Of a stretch of DNA of 64,000 bases, positions 17,962 to 30,904 are shown piece after piece. A program made the position numbers and the translations under genes. Source of the stretch: Aliidiomarina soli (GTDB lineage: Bacteria > Pseudomonadota > Gammaproteobacteria > Enterobacterales > Alteromonadaceae); assembly GCF_003986975.1 (NCBI RefSeq), contig NZ_PIPO01000003.1, positions 434,001 to 498,000 on the forward strand. The letters run 5' to 3'. The notes beneath the pieces are model-generated. The model was not told the DNA's origin. It made no database searches and saw only the letters and a list, made by a program, of their open reading frames with translations. The first letter of the stretch is position 1. Every line of letters begins with the position of its first letter.

Positions 17962-19608
17962 CTAGCGTCGCGCCCGGCCGAAGCGCTGGAGTTCCTGCAG
18001 ACTGTCAATCAATACCGGCGTCGGTGGGGTTGCGCCGGGGCGCAGCTCACCTTCATGGTTATAGACACTCAGGTCACCATTACGCTCCAGAATTGTGGTC
18101 TGTTCATCTTCAAAAATGTAGAACCGCGAGTTCACACTATGGACCCGGGGCAGGCTTTCATTGCCCTTGCTAAGGTCACGCCCAACTGCAAAGGTGTCGA
18201 AGTCTTCAGCACAGGACATGAAGCCACTGAGAGCGGTCGGCATAATGTCGCTTATCTGCGCAAACTGGTTACTGATAGCAGCACCGCGACTATTAATATT
18301 AGCGCCCCAAAGAGGCACCGCAAACTGTTGCCAGATAGTTGGCAAATTGCGGGTGCGTAGATTCCATGAGGGAGATTCTTGTCCTGCTGCGGGGGTCAGT
18401 GCTGTCACAATGACTCTATGATTGGCACGTTCAGCCGCTATGATTGCGGTAACCATCGCCGCGAGATCCTGGTTAGCCGCAAAGACAATGCTCATCGGCT
18501 GACTGGCGCTATGCTGATTGGGCCACATCACCAATTGCGAACGGATACTTCCTGGCGCGTTATCGAGGGACCAGTTCAGGCTGTGGTAAAAGTTCACATC
18601 GTGACCATAGTCTTGCATGGTCGACTGATAAGCTGGCTGGATCTGATCGCGCTCAATATGGTGTTGGTAGATATCCGGCAGGCTGTAGACCATTTCAAAG
18701 GCACTGCTTTGCACACTGGTATGGCCGATAGCAGTATCGGCCAGCGGGTGCAGGTTGTTGACACGGCTTTCAATAACACGCTGTTGATCCTGATTGAGGC
18801 TGTCAAAAGCGACAATCAGGGTGGGCCGGGTTAATGGTGCTTTAGAGCATAACAGGTTACTTAGCGGGTATTGCAGTTCAAGGCGGTCTGCCTCGGTTAG
18901 CTGATCGCGCTGGCTTTGATAGGTTTCTGCAGAAATCCAGCCATGCCGGGCCATTAATGTCTTGGCGGTGGATGGATAGGACAGGGGAAGCAGATCGTCC
19001 TGCTGGGTAATGGGTGTATACAGGTTGGCGTCGGCCCAGATATGAATCATGTGACTTGCCAAAAAACAGGCCACAAAAGCGGCGCTTATTTGCTGACCGA
19101 TACGATGGCCGCGCAGCCGGTCGAGACGCTTCCAGGTCAGGTTGGCCAGGGTTATCTGCATCGAAAGAATAAGCAGGAAAGTAAATATGACGCCGACCAG
19201 GCCAACGAAGCTGGCGCCGGCAAAAATATCCTCCGCGTCGCCGGCCATTTGGGCCAGCGAATAGGTATTTAAATGAAAGCCGTACTGACGAAAAAAGAGC
19301 GCATCAAAAAGTAAAATAAACAAACCAAAGGAGGCGATAAGCGCGCCTAGCCCACGTAAAATACGGGAGTAGGGCAGTATCATGCAGAACGGGAACAGTA
19401 GCAGGATAAAAAAGACAAACGGCAGGAAGGCAAAATGCCCGAGCCAGTTGACGACCAGATAGAGGTTGCCGAGGGCAGATCCAGTCCCACCGATGGTTTC
19501 CACATATAAAATACCAATAAAGAGACACAGCAGAATATTGGTAAACGTAAACCAATGGCCCCAGCTGATTAATCGTGCAATGCGGTCTCGTTTTTGGTAT
19601 TTGCCCAT
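17962..19608 (-). CDS. yejM: DUF3413/sulfatase-like inner-membrane protein (YejM/PbgA/LapC family)
   Basis: In enterobacteria YejM senses periplasmic LPS and controls LpxC degradation through LapB. This 548-residue protein has five N-terminal transmembrane helices (first about 24-38) with family motifs ISWGHWF and FFRQYGFHLNTYSLAQM, then a periplasmic alkaline-phosphatase/sulfatase-fold domain beginning PTLIVAFDSLNQDQ. It is somewhat shorter than E. coli YejM (586), mostly in the periplasmic domain. The next gene upstream on the same strand is yejL, 12 bases away. Regulation of LPS synthesis is inferred from the family, not shown here. Confidence 0.9.
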   Translation of the reverse strand: MGKYQKRDRIARLISWGHWFTFTNILLCLFIGILYVETIGGTGSALGNLYLVVNWLGHFAFLPFVFFILLLFPFCMILPYSRILRGLGALIASFGLFILLFDALFFRQYGFHLNTYSLAQMAGDAEDIFAGASFVGLVGVIFTFLLILSMQITLANLTWKRLDRLRGHRIGQQISAAFVACFLASHMIHIWADANLYTPITQQDDLLPLSYPSTAKTLMARHGWISAETYQSQRDQLTEADRLELQYPLSNLLCSKAPLTRPTLIVAFDSLNQDQQRVIESRVNNLHPLADTAIGHTSVQSSAFEMVYSLPDIYQHHIERDQIQPAYQSTMQDYGHDVNFYHSLNWSLDNAPGSIRSQLVMWPNQHSASQPMSIVFAANQDLAAMVTAIIAAERANHRVIVTALTPAAGQESPSWNLRTRNLPTIWQQFAVPLWGANINSRGAAISNQFAQISDIMPTALSGFMSCAEDFDTFAVGRDLSKGNESLPRVHSVNSRFYIFEDEQTTILERNGDLSVYNHEGELRPGATPPTPVLIDSLQELQRFGRARR

Positions 19609-19620
19609 AGTGACGTCAGC

Positions 19621-19845
19621 TTATGCTTTGTTTGCGTGCACTGATTGTAGCAGGACGCGTGAAAACTGTTCGGCCATTGCTTCTTGCCTGGCGGCAGGGA
19701 CCCCGCGGGAAATAACATTGCTTACGGCGTTACCTAGTGTCATCAGGCATAAGTCGACAGGTATCTGTTGGTCTTCAAAAACTGCCATTACATCATCTAG
19801 TAGCTGTTCTTGTTGCTCTGCAGAATATTTTGAAACAATCGGCAT
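19621..19845 (-). CDS. yejL: YejL family (DUF1414) protein
   Basis: A 74-residue cytoplasmic protein with the conserved pattern EQQEQLLDDVMAVFEDQQIPVDL and LGNAVSNVI typical of YejL/DUF1414. No biochemical role is known. It sits between divergent yejK and co-directional yejM, exactly as in E. coli and Shewanella, which supports the family call. Confidence 0.92.
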   Translation of the reverse strand: MPIVSKYSAEQQEQLLDDVMAVFEDQQIPVDLCLMTLGNAVSNVISRGVPAARQEAMAEQFSRVLLQSVHANKA

Positions 19846-19917
19846 AAAAGGCTGGCTTCGCTCATGTTAGAATAGTCGAATGATAACACAACCAATTTTT
19901 CAGGACAGACCCGGATT

Positions 19918-20976
19918 ATGAATTTAAGCTTAGAAAATAGTGTCGTACACCATGTCTTTCAGGACCCGGATGGGAACATTGGCTTGCGCCTGGCACCGGA
20001 GCCGTTGCTACTAAAAGAAGAAGTGGAAGTATTATTAGAAGAGCTTAATAAGGTCTATAACGCCAAACCCGCGAAAGGCTATGCCAGCTTTGTGTCACCC
20101 GATGACCCGCGTTTTCAGGAAGCCGAAGGTGGTGAGTCTGTTCCTTTACCGGAATTTCCAAAATTGCTCGACAGCCGCCTGCAAAACGGTATCGCCTTTG
20201 TTGACTTTTCGCAGCAAGTGGCGCGGCTGTTACGCAATGAGCTCGAGCATTATCAGTTTTTAGAGTCTGGTTTTTTATTGCTGGCTGAGTATCAGCAAAC
20301 CGGCGACAGTTTTCTGCTGGTCGCGTTTTTGCCGGTTAAAGACGGGGTGACGGTCTCCGCTGATTTATCGGTCGACCGTTCGTCGCAGTTAGATATCAGT
20401 AAAGTTCAGCTGGCAGCGCGGGTTAATCTGAGTGATTACCAGACTGGGATCAGTGACAGCCACTACATATCCTTTATCAAAGGCCGGGCAGGGCGCAAAG
20501 TGGCTGAGTTCTTTCTCGATTTTCTTGGCTGCGCTGAGCGGGTTAATGCTAAGAAAGAGACCGACCAACTGGTGCAAAGTGTTCAGGAGCTGGTTCGTCA
20601 GGACGACTTATCGCCGGAGGTGGCGTCTGAAATCCGCAAAGATGTGTATGACTACTGTGGCGAGCAATGGAGTCAGGGCGAGCAGATCCGGTTGAGTGAT
20701 ATTGACACCCGTTTAGCCGAAAAAGGGGCCGGCTCGCTGAAAGCCTACTCGGAGCAGCAAGGGGTTAGCATGGCAGAGGAGTTCCCGGCTGACCGTAGCA
20801 GTTTGCGTAAGCTGATGAAGTTCCAGGGCCAGGGTGGCGGTATGAGTGTCGCGTTCGAGCAGGACATGCTCGGTGAGCGGGTGCAGTATGATCCGAAGAC
20901 AGACACCTTAACCATTGTCGGTACGCCACCTAACCTGCGCGATCAATTGCGTCGTTTTTATGGTCAGGATAGTTAA
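19918..20976 (+). CDS. yejK: nucleoid-associated protein YejK/NdpA
   Basis: A 352-residue (about 37-kDa) nucleoid-associated protein; E. coli relatives bind DNA and topoisomerase IV subunits. Family hallmarks include an N terminus starting MNLSLENSVVHHV, the segment DSHYISFIKGRAGRKVAEFFLDFLGC and the C-terminal LTIVGTPPNLRDQLRR. It is full length. It is transcribed divergently from yejL, with a gap of about 70 bases. Confidence 0.93.
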   Translation: MNLSLENSVVHHVFQDPDGNIGLRLAPEPLLLKEEVEVLLEELNKVYNAKPAKGYASFVSPDDPRFQEAEGGESVPLPEFPKLLDSRLQNGIAFVDFSQQVARLLRNELEHYQFLESGFLLLAEYQQTGDSFLLVAFLPVKDGVTVSADLSVDRSSQLDISKVQLAARVNLSDYQTGISDSHYISFIKGRAGRKVAEFFLDFLGCAERVNAKKETDQLVQSVQELVRQDDLSPEVASEIRKDVYDYCGEQWSQGEQIRLSDIDTRLAEKGAGSLKAYSEQQGVSMAEEFPADRSSLRKLMKFQGQGGGMSVAFEQDMLGERVQYDPKTDTLTIVGTPPNLRDQLRRFYGQDS

Positions 20977-20990
20977 CCGTCAGATAAAAC

Positions 20991-21019
20991 AATGCCAGCA
21001 CGGAGGCTGGCATTGGCTT
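20991..21019 (+). terminator. hairpin after yejK
   Basis: A perfect nine-base stem AATGCCAGC / GCTGGCATT with a six-base loop, then GGCTTTG. The T run is weak, so termination is probable rather than certain. Confidence 0.5.
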
Positions 21020-21063
21020 TGTCATTGACGCTGGAAAGCGTTGCAATGTAAAGTTGTGCTTAA

Positions 21064-21285
21064 TTAGGATTTAATGTCAGTGGAGTGAGGCGTAATATGC
21101 ACTGCATGCAGACCTTTTGGACCTTCCTGAAGTTCAAACTGAACTTCCTGGCCTGCTTTAAGTGTACGGTAGCCTTCCATTTCGATGGTCGAGTAGTGAG
21201 CAAAAATGTCGCCACTCTTTTCTTCACTTTCAATAAACCCGAAGCCCTTGGAGTTATTGAACCATTTGACCTTGCCCGTTGCCAT
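21064..21285 (-). CDS. cspD: cold-shock domain protein, CspD-like
   Basis: 73 residues from ATG 21283-21285, with AAGGA about nine bases upstream; longer frames extend into the leader. The RNA-binding motifs KGFGFI and DIFAHYS (RNP1 and RNP2) are present, and the stretch YRTLKAGQEVQFELQEGPKG matches CspD closely. In E. coli CspD is a stationary-phase inhibitor of replication and lies divergent to clpS, as here. The 338-base divergent region up to clpS is AT-rich and must hold both promoters. Confidence 0.92.
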   Translation of the reverse strand: MATGKVKWFNNSKGFGFIESEEKSGDIFAHYSTIEMEGYRTLKAGQEVQFELQEGPKGLHAVHITPHSTDIKS

Positions 21286-21623
21286 ACTTCTACATCCTTC
21301 TTGTTCGACACAAGTTGTTGTTACTAAAAGCCAAACTGCTTTATTGTTGTTATTAATTGTCAATTTTAATGATTACATGCACTTATCTTATTTATCAGTT
21401 TGCGATAAGTTGGTGTAAGCATTCAGCTGGTAAGAGGCTTTCGTTACAGAAAGCTGGTGTTCCAGCAGGAGGCATTGAAAATACTTTCATTTGCCACCAT
21501 GTCTACAATAGATAAGTGCAAAAATTAGTCAAGAAAGTTTAACCAAAAAAGAAACATTTTTTTAACCTTTTATTATCAACTACGCTCTCAACAGTGTAAA
21601 AATTTCGGTCTATAGTTAGTGCT

Positions 21624-21941
21624 ATGAGCAGATTTAGTGATTCGATCCCCCAGCACCACCTTGATGAAGACGTCGAACATAAGTTGTCGCCGCCGTCGAT
21701 GTACCAGGTATTGCTGAATAATGATGATTACACCCCAATGGATTTTGTCATTGAGGTGTTAATGCGCTTTTTTAAGCTTGATACGGAAGCGGCAACTGAT
21801 GTTATGTTGAAGGTGCATTACCAGGGTAAAGCAGTTTGCGGTGTTTATTCTGCAGAGATTGCCGAAACAAAGGTGGTGCAGGTAAACCAATATGCTCGTG
21901 AAAACCAGCACCCACTGCTCTGTACGATGGAGCAGGCTTAA
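21624..21941 (+). CDS. clpS: ATP-dependent Clp protease adaptor ClpS
   Basis: A 105-residue N-degron adaptor that delivers proteins with N-terminal Leu/Phe/Tyr/Trp to ClpAP. The conserved core is present: [35 protein letters not shown] and [11 protein letters not shown], with the acidic pair and His of the binding pocket. clpA starts 24 bases downstream. Confidence 0.97.
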   Translation: MSRFSDSIPQHHLDEDVEHKLSPPSMYQVLLNNDDYTPMDFVIEVLMRFFKLDTEAATDVMLKVHYQGKAVCGVYSAEIAETKVVQVNQYARENQHPLLCTMEQA

Positions 21942-21965
21942 CACCCATGATGTAAGGAGTGGCCC

Positions 21966-24245
21966 ATGCTGAACAAAGCACTAGAACTGACCCTGAACGA
22001 TGCCTTTCGTCTGGCACGTGAGCGTCGTCATGAATTGATGACCGTTGAGCATCTGTTGGTCGCGCTGCTCGATAACCCGGATGCGTCGGACGCTTTGCGT
22101 TCCTGCGGACTGAACTTTGAACAGCTTAAAGAAGAGCTGCTTAGCTATATTGACCGCAGTACACCCAAGTTCTCGGATGATGATGAAGCGATGGATACGC
22201 AGCCTACGCTGGGTTTTCAGCGTGTCTTACAGCGTGCAGTGTTCCATGTACAAAGCTCTGGTAACGCTGAGGTAACGGGTGCCAACGTGCTGGTTGCTAT
22301 TTTTAGTGAGCAGGAATCGCAGGCCGTGTACTTGCTGAATAAGCAGGACATCAGCCGACTGGATGTGGTCAATTTTATTTCCCATGGTTTTTCGCGCATT
22401 GAAGACGAAGGCCCGATGGATGATCCTGAAGCAGAAGCGGGTGCGCAAGAGAAAGGCGACGAAGAGCAAAGCTATTTGCAGCGCTTTTGCAGCAACCTTA
22501 ACGTGCAATCAAAAGCCGGTAAAATCGACCCGCTGATTGGCCGCGAGCAGGAAGTCGAGCGGACCATTCAGGTGCTCTGTCGTCGGCGCAAGAATAACCC
22601 GTTACTGGTCGGTGAAGCTGGCGTGGGTAAAACAGCCATAGCTGAAGGCCTTGCCTACCGTATCGTCAACGAGGATGTACCGGAAGTTATCGCCGACGCG
22701 GTTATTTACAGCCTGGATATGGGTGGCCTGCTGGCCGGTACCAAGTATCGCGGTGATTTCGAGAAACGCTTCAAAGCCTTGCTCAAAGAGCTTGGCAACC
22801 ATGACAACGCGATCCTGTTTATCGATGAGATCCACACCATTATCGGTGCTGGTTCTGCCTCGGGTGGCGTCATGGATGCATCCAACTTACTCAAACCTTT
22901 GCTGACCACGGGTGAGCTGAAATGCATCGGTTCGACCACGTATCAGGAATATAAGAACATCTTCGAGAAAGATCGGGCGCTGGTGCGCCGGTTCCAGAAA
23001 ATCGATGTCAATGAGCCGTCGGTGGAAGATACCACCAAGATCTTGCAAGGTCTTAAAGACCGTTACGAATCGCATCATGGCATTCGTTATACCCAGCCAG
23101 CCCTGCGTGCTGCCGCTGAACTGTCGGCCAAGTACATTAACGAACGTCACCTGCCGGATAAAGCGATTGATGTGCTGGATGAAGCAGGTGCTAGTCAGCG
23201 TTTGCTGCCAGCCTCAAAGCGCAAGAAAACCATTGGTGTGTCGGATATTGAGCTGATTGTTTCAAAAATTGCCCGAATTCCGGAGCAATCTGTCTCGCGC
23301 AATGACCAAACCATGCTCTCTCAGTTAGATCGCAATCTGAAAATGGTGGTGTTTGGTCAGGACCAGGCGATTGACGAACTAACCGCGGCTATACGTCTGG
23401 CTCGTTCCGGGTTAGGCAATGAACACCGCCCGGTAGGCTCGTTTATGTTTGCCGGCCCGACCGGGGTTGGTAAAACCGAAGTCACGCAGCAACTGGCGAA
23501 GGCCATGGGCGTGGAGCTGTTACGCTTTGATATGTCCGAGTATATGGAGCGCCATGCGGTTAGCCGTCTGATCGGTGCGCCTCCGGGCTATGTCGGCTAC
23601 GAGCAGGGTGGTTTGCTAACGGATGCTGTGATTAAGCATCCTTACAGCGTGGTGTTGTTAGATGAAATTGAAAAAGCACACAGCGATATATTCAATATCC
23701 TGTTGCAGGTAATGGATAACGGCACCCTGACTGATAACAACGGGCGTAAAGCAGATTTCCGTAACGTTATCCTGGTCATGACCACCAACGCCGGTGTGCG
23801 TGAAACCGAGCGTAAGAGTATTGGTTTCCAACAGCAGGATTCGTCGGTCAATGCGATGGCGGAAATTAATCGCCTGTTCACCCCTGAGTTCCGAAACCGT
23901 CTGGATGGCACTGTTTGGTTTAATCACCTTGATACCAGTGTTATCGAGCGAGTAGTGGATAAATTTATCTGCGAATTGCAGGCTCAGCTTGATAAGAAAG
24001 GTGTCTCGCTTGAAGTCGATACCACAGCCCGCACCTGGTTAACGGAGAAAGGCTACGATAAAGCGATGGGCGCACGGCCGATGAGTCGGGTGATCCAGGA
24101 GCATATCAAGAAGCCATTGGCCAATGAGATTCTGTTTGGCTCGCTGACCAAAGGTGGCAATGTGCTTATCAGTGTCGAGAACAGCGATGCTGACACGCTG
24201 ACTTTCACCTATGACAGTAAGAATGAAGAGGCCGTGGTGTCATAG
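21966..24245 (+). CDS. clpA: ATP-dependent Clp protease ATP-binding subunit ClpA
   Basis: A 759-residue AAA+ unfoldase that partners ClpP. It has the double N-terminal Clp repeat (ELTLNDAFRLARERRHEL), a first AAA+ module with GEAGVGKT and ILFIDEIH, a second with GPTGVGKT and VVLLDEIEKAH, and the C-terminal D2 small domain with KAMGARPMSRVI. Length is normal. It is coupled to clpS and ends before a strong terminator. Confidence 0.98.
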   Translation: MLNKALELTLNDAFRLARERRHELMTVEHLLVALLDNPDASDALRSCGLNFEQLKEELLSYIDRSTPKFSDDDEAMDTQPTLGFQRVLQRAVFHVQSSGNAEVTGANVLVAIFSEQESQAVYLLNKQDISRLDVVNFISHGFSRIEDEGPMDDPEAEAGAQEKGDEEQSYLQRFCSNLNVQSKAGKIDPLIGREQEVERTIQVLCRRRKNNPLLVGEAGVGKTAIAEGLAYRIVNEDVPEVIADAVIYSLDMGGLLAGTKYRGDFEKRFKALLKELGNHDNAILFIDEIHTIIGAGSASGGVMDASNLLKPLLTTGELKCIGSTTYQEYKNIFEKDRALVRRFQKIDVNEPSVEDTTKILQGLKDRYESHHGIRYTQPALRAAAELSAKYINERHLPDKAIDVLDEAGASQRLLPASKRKKTIGVSDIELIVSKIARIPEQSVSRNDQTMLSQLDRNLKMVVFGQDQAIDELTAAIRLARSGLGNEHRPVGSFMFAGPTGVGKTEVTQQLAKAMGVELLRFDMSEYMERHAVSRLIGAPPGYVGYEQGGLLTDAVIKHPYSVVLLDEIEKAHSDIFNILLQVMDNGTLTDNNGRKADFRNVILVMTTNAGVRETERKSIGFQQQDSSVNAMAEINRLFTPEFRNRLDGTVWFNHLDTSVIERVVDKFICELQAQLDKKGVSLEVDTTARTWLTEKGYDKAMGARPMSRVIQEHIKKPLANEILFGSLTKGGNVLISVENSDADTLTFTYDSKNEEAVVS

Positions 24246-24276
24246 CCCGGCGCTTGTCAGCTGAATCGCAGACAGT

Positions 24277-24305
24277 AAAAAACCCGGCATGTGCCGGGTT
24301 TTTTT
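24277..24305 (+). terminator. terminator between clpA and infA
   Basis: Stem AACCCGGCA / TGCCGGGTT with a two-base loop, flanked by A4 on the left and T5 on the right. It can act in both directions and so serves convergent clpA and infA. Confidence 0.9.
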
Positions 24306-24356
24306 GTGCTATCTGACAGCTGTCGTTGATGTTTTCCGTATATAGACAGCGCTCGA

Positions 24357-25360
<1,004 letters not shown>

Positions 25361-25370
25361 GGCTTCAACC

Positions 25371-26342
<972 letters not shown>

Positions 26343-26414
26343 TTAACTCCGTTCTCGTTGCGAGATGTGTCAGAAAAAATGTGAAAATATTGTATGGCCT
26401 AAGCCCTTAAGCGT

Positions 26415-26446
26415 AAAGAGCCAGGACACCCTGTGCCTGGCTCTTT
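26415..26446 (-). terminator. hairpin after ald
   Basis: Stem AAAGAGCCAGG / CCTGGCTCTTT with a 10-base loop. It is followed by a T-rich run on the plus side and a shorter one on the minus side. It lies downstream of ald and upstream of trxB. Confidence 0.65.
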
Positions 26447-26493
26447 TTTAAATTGCCGCTATCGGGCAAACCGAACAGGACAGATACGCTCGA

Positions 26494-27621
26494 CTACAGA
26501 TCCAGCGCTTGCAGCGGATCAATATAATCCAGTGCCAGTTCCTGACCGAGGTCATCATGCACTGCTTTATAGGTGATTTTACCCTTGTGCATGTTAAGGC
26601 CGTCGAGCAGGTTCTTGTTGTTACGCATCGCTTCAATGCCTTTGTTCGCCAGCATAATACCGTACGGCAAGGTTGCATTGTTGAGCGCAATGGTCGACGT
26701 GCGGGCAACGCCGCCCGGCATGTTGGCCACACAGTAGTGGACTACATCTTCAACCACATAGGTTGGGTCCTGGTGGGTGGTTGCTTTCGAGGTTTCGAAA
26801 CAGCCACCCTGGTCAATCGCGACGTCAACCACCACAGAGCCTGGCTTCATGTTCTTAAGGTGCTCACGGGTCAGTAGTTTAGGTGCTGCCGCGCCTGGAA
26901 TTAATACCGCACCGATGACCAGATCCGCTGTTTTTGAATAATGGTCAATCGCATCAACCGTTGAGTAGATGGTCTTTACCCGGCCAGCGAAAATATCGTC
27001 CAGCTCTCGCAGGCGTGGCAATGAACGATCCAGAATAGTGACATCCGCACCCATGCCAATTGCCATCTTAGCTGCGTTGATACCAACCACACCGCCACCA
27101 ATGACCAGAACTTCGGCCGGGGCGACACCTGGTACGCCGCCAAGCAGAGTACCGCTACCGCCATGGGCTTTTTCCAGGTGATGTGCGCCTGCCTGAATTG
27201 ACATCCGGCCTGCGACTTCAGACATTGGTGCCAGCAACGGCAAGCCGTTGCGGTTGTCCGTTACGGTTTCATAGGCAATGGCAGTTACACCGGCTTCCGC
27301 CAGTAGTTTAGTCTGCGTAGGATCTGGTGCCAGGTGCAGATAGGTATACAGAATCTGACCTTCGCGCAGCATTTTGCATTCGTTAGGCTGAGGCTCTTTC
27401 ACTTTGACGATCATCTCTGCCTTGGCAAAGATTTCGTCAGGTGTTTCAACAATGCTGGCACCGGCCTGAATGTAATCTTCGTTGGTGAAACCAATCGCCG
27501 TACCGCCATTGTTTTCGACCATCACCTGGTGACCATTGGCGATATATTCGCGCACGGCTGCCGGTGATAAACCAATACGGTACTCGTGGTTTTTGATTTC
27601 CTTAGGAACACCAATCAACAT
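26494..27621 (-). CDS. ald: alanine dehydrogenase
   Basis: NAD-dependent oxidative deamination of L-alanine to pyruvate and ammonium. 375 residues from ATG 27619-27621; an upstream TTG is a less likely start. Conserved features are [20 protein letters not shown], the active-site region VKVKEPQ, AYETVTD, and the Rossmann motif [20 protein letters not shown]. The Lrp-family regulator is divergent, as commonly seen, and likely controls it in response to amino acids. Confidence 0.96.
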   Translation of the reverse strand: MLIGVPKEIKNHEYRIGLSPAAVREYIANGHQVMVENNGGTAIGFTNEDYIQAGASIVETPDEIFAKAEMIVKVKEPQPNECKMLREGQILYTYLHLAPDPTQTKLLAEAGVTAIAYETVTDNRNGLPLLAPMSEVAGRMSIQAGAHHLEKAHGGSGTLLGGVPGVAPAEVLVIGGGVVGINAAKMAIGMGADVTILDRSLPRLRELDDIFAGRVKTIYSTVDAIDHYSKTADLVIGAVLIPGAAAPKLLTREHLKNMKPGSVVVDVAIDQGGCFETSKATTHQDPTYVVEDVVHYCVANMPGGVARTSTIALNNATLPYGIMLANKGIEAMRNNKNLLDGLNMHKGKITYKAVHDDLGQELALDYIDPLQALDL

Positions 27622-27771
27622 AACTAACTGCCTCAATTCGACGTGTAAAAAGTTGGCAAAAGTATAACGTAAGGCTAGTTGAACTTACTCACTTTTTTTG
27701 TGGTTAAAATTAGGTAAAAATGCTGCCGTTTTGCTAAAATGAAGCGTATCGTTCTGAATTAAGGCTTAAAA

Positions 27772-28245
27772 TTGGAAAAATTCACTATTGACCGCATTGA
27801 CCGTAAGATTTTGCGCATTCTGCAAGACGATGGCAGACTCTCCAATGTGGCTTTGGCTAAAGCCGTGGGCCTTAGCCCCACACCTTGTCTGGAGCGGGTT
27901 CGTAAGCTCGAACGTCACGGCGTCATTGAAGGCTATTATGCACGGGTGAACCCGGACAAACTGGGGTCACCGTTGTTGATATTCGTTGAAATCACTCTGA
28001 CCCGGACTTCAGCCGATTCCTTTGCTGAGTTCAGTGAGGCGGCGCGGCGCACGGATGAGATTTTAGAGTGCCATTTAGTGTCGGGGAATTTCGACTTTCT
28101 AATTAAGGCCAGAGTGGCGGACATGGCTTCCTATCGGCGGCTATTGGGCGAGACAATTCTGAATATGCCCGGGGTCAACGAGTCACGCACCTATGTGGTG
28201 ATGGAAGCCATCAAGCAGGAAAATAAAGTCCTGATCAGGGGCTGA
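27772..28245 (+). CDS. lrp: leucine-responsive regulatory protein Lrp
   Basis: A 157-residue Lrp/AsnC regulator with a TTG start following AAGG. The N-terminal helix-turn-helix has [29 protein letters not shown]-type sequence, and the C-terminal RAM domain contains [13 protein letters not shown]. The close match to Lrp, and a location between ald and ftsK as in E. coli (lrp-ftsK-lolA-rarA-serS), support true Lrp. Confidence 0.95.
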   Translation: MEKFTIDRIDRKILRILQDDGRLSNVALAKAVGLSPTPCLERVRKLERHGVIEGYYARVNPDKLGSPLLIFVEITLTRTSADSFAEFSEAARRTDEILECHLVSGNFDFLIKARVADMASYRRLLGETILNMPGVNESRTYVVMEAIKQENKVLIRG

Positions 28246-28295
28246 TCTGCAGGTGGTTTGGGTTACAATCGCAGCAGGAATTTATAAACGCACGA

Positions 28296-30893
28296 ATGAC
28301 AAATGGAAAGACTATGACAGGTGTGCAAAGGTTACTTGAAGTCGGCTTATTGCTAGCTGGCGCGTTAGCCGTTTTTCTTTTGATTGCTTTGCTCACATTC
28401 CATCCCGCCGATCCGGGTTGGTCCCAGGCAGGTAGCAGTGACCAGATTTACAATGCAGCGGGCGTGATTGGTGCGTGGTGTGCCGATGTGCTGTTGTTTA
28501 CGCTGGGTTTTGTGGCCTATTTTATTCCCTTCGTGGTGATGGGCTTTGGTTACATGCTGTTTCATCGGCCACATCATCTGCTTAGCCTCGATTATTTAGG
28601 CGTAAGCCTGCGTATCATCGGTGCCATCTTATTGCTGACCGGCGCATCGGCACTGGCGAGCCTCAATTTCTCTGATATTTATTACTTTTCCTCCGGTGGT
28701 GTGCTCGGCGATGTGGTGAGCAGCGCTATGCTGCCGCATTTCAATTTGCTTGGCACCACCTTATTGCTACTGACCTTTGTGATGACCGGCTTTACCCTGG
28801 TGAGCGGTATTTCCTGGCTCAACATTGCTGATCGGATCGGCTATGCGGTCATTGCTGGCTGCGTGTGGATAATAAATAAAGCCCGAAACTCGGCTCCGGA
28901 TGCAGATATCGATGAGGACGACTCGCCAGAGCCCAGAAAGCAGCTTAAGAACAGTCGCAATAACCATCAGCCCCTGGTTCTGGAGCATGTCGCAGCGGAC
29001 CATGCAGACCCTTATGAGGGCGAAGCCTATGAGGAAGCTTATGAGCTTGAGCATGGTGACACGCCGCCCTGGTATAAACGAGTTTTACAAAAGTTTGGCA
29101 AAGGCGATAAGGCGTCCGCAGAGGATACTGAGCTGAGCGATGACGCGGACTCATTTAATGAGCGTGCCGAACCGCAATTGTCAGCATTAGATGATGACGA
29201 TTTCTCGATTGACTGGGGCGATGATGCGACGCCAAGCCAGTCCCGGGACAAACAGAGCTACCAGGCGGCGAAGGCGCAATCGGCGGATGATGCGGATGAC
29301 GACCTGTTCGCCACTACGCCTGACTTAAATCCGACTGCAGCCTCGGCAGCAGCGCGCAAAAGCAGTCCGCCGGTGGCGCCAAAACCATTAGATCCGGCCA
29401 CCTTGTTACCGACCATTGAGCTGCTGGACCGACCTAATAAAACAACCAATCCACTGAGTCAGCAAGAGCTGGATCAGATTAGCAGTACCGTCGAAGCGGT
29501 GTTGAAAGACTTTGGGGTCGATGTTCAGGTGGCCGGTGTGCAGCCGGGACCGGTCATCACCCGCTTTGAGCTTGACCTGGCGCCAGGGGTCAAAGTCAGC
29601 AAAATATCCAATCTGTCGAAAGACATTGCACGCAGTTTGTCGGCATTGGCGGTGCGTGTGGTTGAAGTTATTCCGGGTAAATCATACGTCGGGCTTGAGT
29701 TGCCGAATAAAGAACGGGAAATTGTCTGGTTGCGCGAAGTCATTAGCTGCGACAACTTTCAGAAGTCAGCCTCACCGTTAACCATGGTGCTGGGTAAAGA
29801 TATTTCTGGCAAGCCGGTGGTGGTCGACCTGGCCAAAATGCCGCACTTACTGGTCGCTGGTACTACTGGCTCGGGTAAATCGGTGGGCGTCAACGTGATG
29901 ATATTAAGCCTGCTGTATAAATCACAGCCGGAAGACGTTCGACTGATTATGATCGACCCAAAAATGCTCGAGCTGTCGGTCTATGAAGGGATCCCGCATC
30001 TGTTAACTGAAGTCGTCACGGATATGAAAGATGCCGCCAATGCGTTGCGCTGGTGTGTTGGCGAAATGGAACGTCGCTACAAGTTGATGTCGGCAGTCGG
30101 CGTGCGCAACCTGAAAGGTTACAACGCCAAGGTCACTGAAGCCATTGCCAGAGGTGAGCCACTTAAAGACCCGACCTGGAAACCAGGCGACAGCATGCAC
30201 GAGACGGTGCCGGAGCTTGAGAAGCTGCCGCATATTGTGGTGGTGGTCGATGAGTTCGCTGACATGATGATGATTGTCGGCAAAAAGGTCGAAGAGCTGA
30301 TAGCGCGTATTGCCCAGAAAGCACGGGCGGCTGGTATTCATCTGATCCTTGCCACCCAGCGACCGTCAGTGGATGTTATTACTGGTTTGATTAAAGCCAA
30401 CATTCCAACCCGCATTGCCTTTCAGGTCTCATCGAAAATTGATTCGCGCACCATTCTCGACCAGGGCGGTGCTGAACAGCTGCTAGGGCAGGGCGATATG
30501 CTTTACCTGCCCCCTGGAAGTGGTGTGCCGACGCGGGTCCATGGTGCCTTTGTGGATGACCATGAAGTGCATAAAGTAGTGGCTGACTGGAAAGCGCGGC
30601 AGAAGCCTAATTATCTGGATGAAATTCTGACCGGAGACAGTGGCGATGACGGTTTGTTGCCGGGTGAGCAGCCCAGTATTGATGGCGAAGAACTGGATCC
30701 ACTGTTTGATGAGGCTGTCGCTTTTGTTACCGAAACCCGGCGCGTTTCGGTGTCCAGCGTGCAGCGCAAATTCCGTATCGGGTATAACCGTGCGGCGCGC
30801 GTTGTCGAACAAATGGAAATGTCTGGTGTCGTAAGCAACGCCGGGCATAATGGTGCCCGTGAAGTATTGGCGCCACCGCCGCCAAGGGATTAA
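28296..30893 (+). CDS. ftsK: DNA translocase FtsK
   Basis: Couples chromosome dimer resolution to division at the septum. 865 residues: four transmembrane helices (about 15-180), an acidic and Ala/Pro-rich linker (about 200-375) shorter than in E. coli, then the motor with Walker [13 protein letters not shown] and Walker [14 protein letters not shown]. The C-terminal gamma winged helix ([21 protein letters not shown]) recognises KOPS and XerD. An alternative start is the ATG at 28314. Confidence 0.97.
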   Translation: MTNGKTMTGVQRLLEVGLLLAGALAVFLLIALLTFHPADPGWSQAGSSDQIYNAAGVIGAWCADVLLFTLGFVAYFIPFVVMGFGYMLFHRPHHLLSLDYLGVSLRIIGAILLLTGASALASLNFSDIYYFSSGGVLGDVVSSAMLPHFNLLGTTLLLLTFVMTGFTLVSGISWLNIADRIGYAVIAGCVWIINKARNSAPDADIDEDDSPEPRKQLKNSRNNHQPLVLEHVAADHADPYEGEAYEEAYELEHGDTPPWYKRVLQKFGKGDKASAEDTELSDDADSFNERAEPQLSALDDDDFSIDWGDDATPSQSRDKQSYQAAKAQSADDADDDLFATTPDLNPTAASAAARKSSPPVAPKPLDPATLLPTIELLDRPNKTTNPLSQQELDQISSTVEAVLKDFGVDVQVAGVQPGPVITRFELDLAPGVKVSKISNLSKDIARSLSALAVRVVEVIPGKSYVGLELPNKEREIVWLREVISCDNFQKSASPLTMVLGKDISGKPVVVDLAKMPHLLVAGTTGSGKSVGVNVMILSLLYKSQPEDVRLIMIDPKMLELSVYEGIPHLLTEVVTDMKDAANALRWCVGEMERRYKLMSAVGVRNLKGYNAKVTEAIARGEPLKDPTWKPGDSMHETVPELEKLPHIVVVVDEFADMMMIVGKKVEELIARIAQKARAAGIHLILATQRPSVDVITGLIKANIPTRIAFQVSSKIDSRTILDQGGAEQLLGQGDMLYLPPGSGVPTRVHGAFVDDHEVHKVVADWKARQKPNYLDEILTGDSGDDGLLPGEQPSIDGEELDPLFDEAVAFVTETRRVSVSSVQRKFRIGYNRAARVVEQMEMSGVVSNAGHNGAREVLAPPPPRD

Positions 30894-30904
30894 AAGGATA
30901 ACCT

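Noticed and set aside
20991-21019. Hairpin considered as a small RNA
   Set aside because: Simple perfect stem just after yejK without promoter; more likely transcript end.
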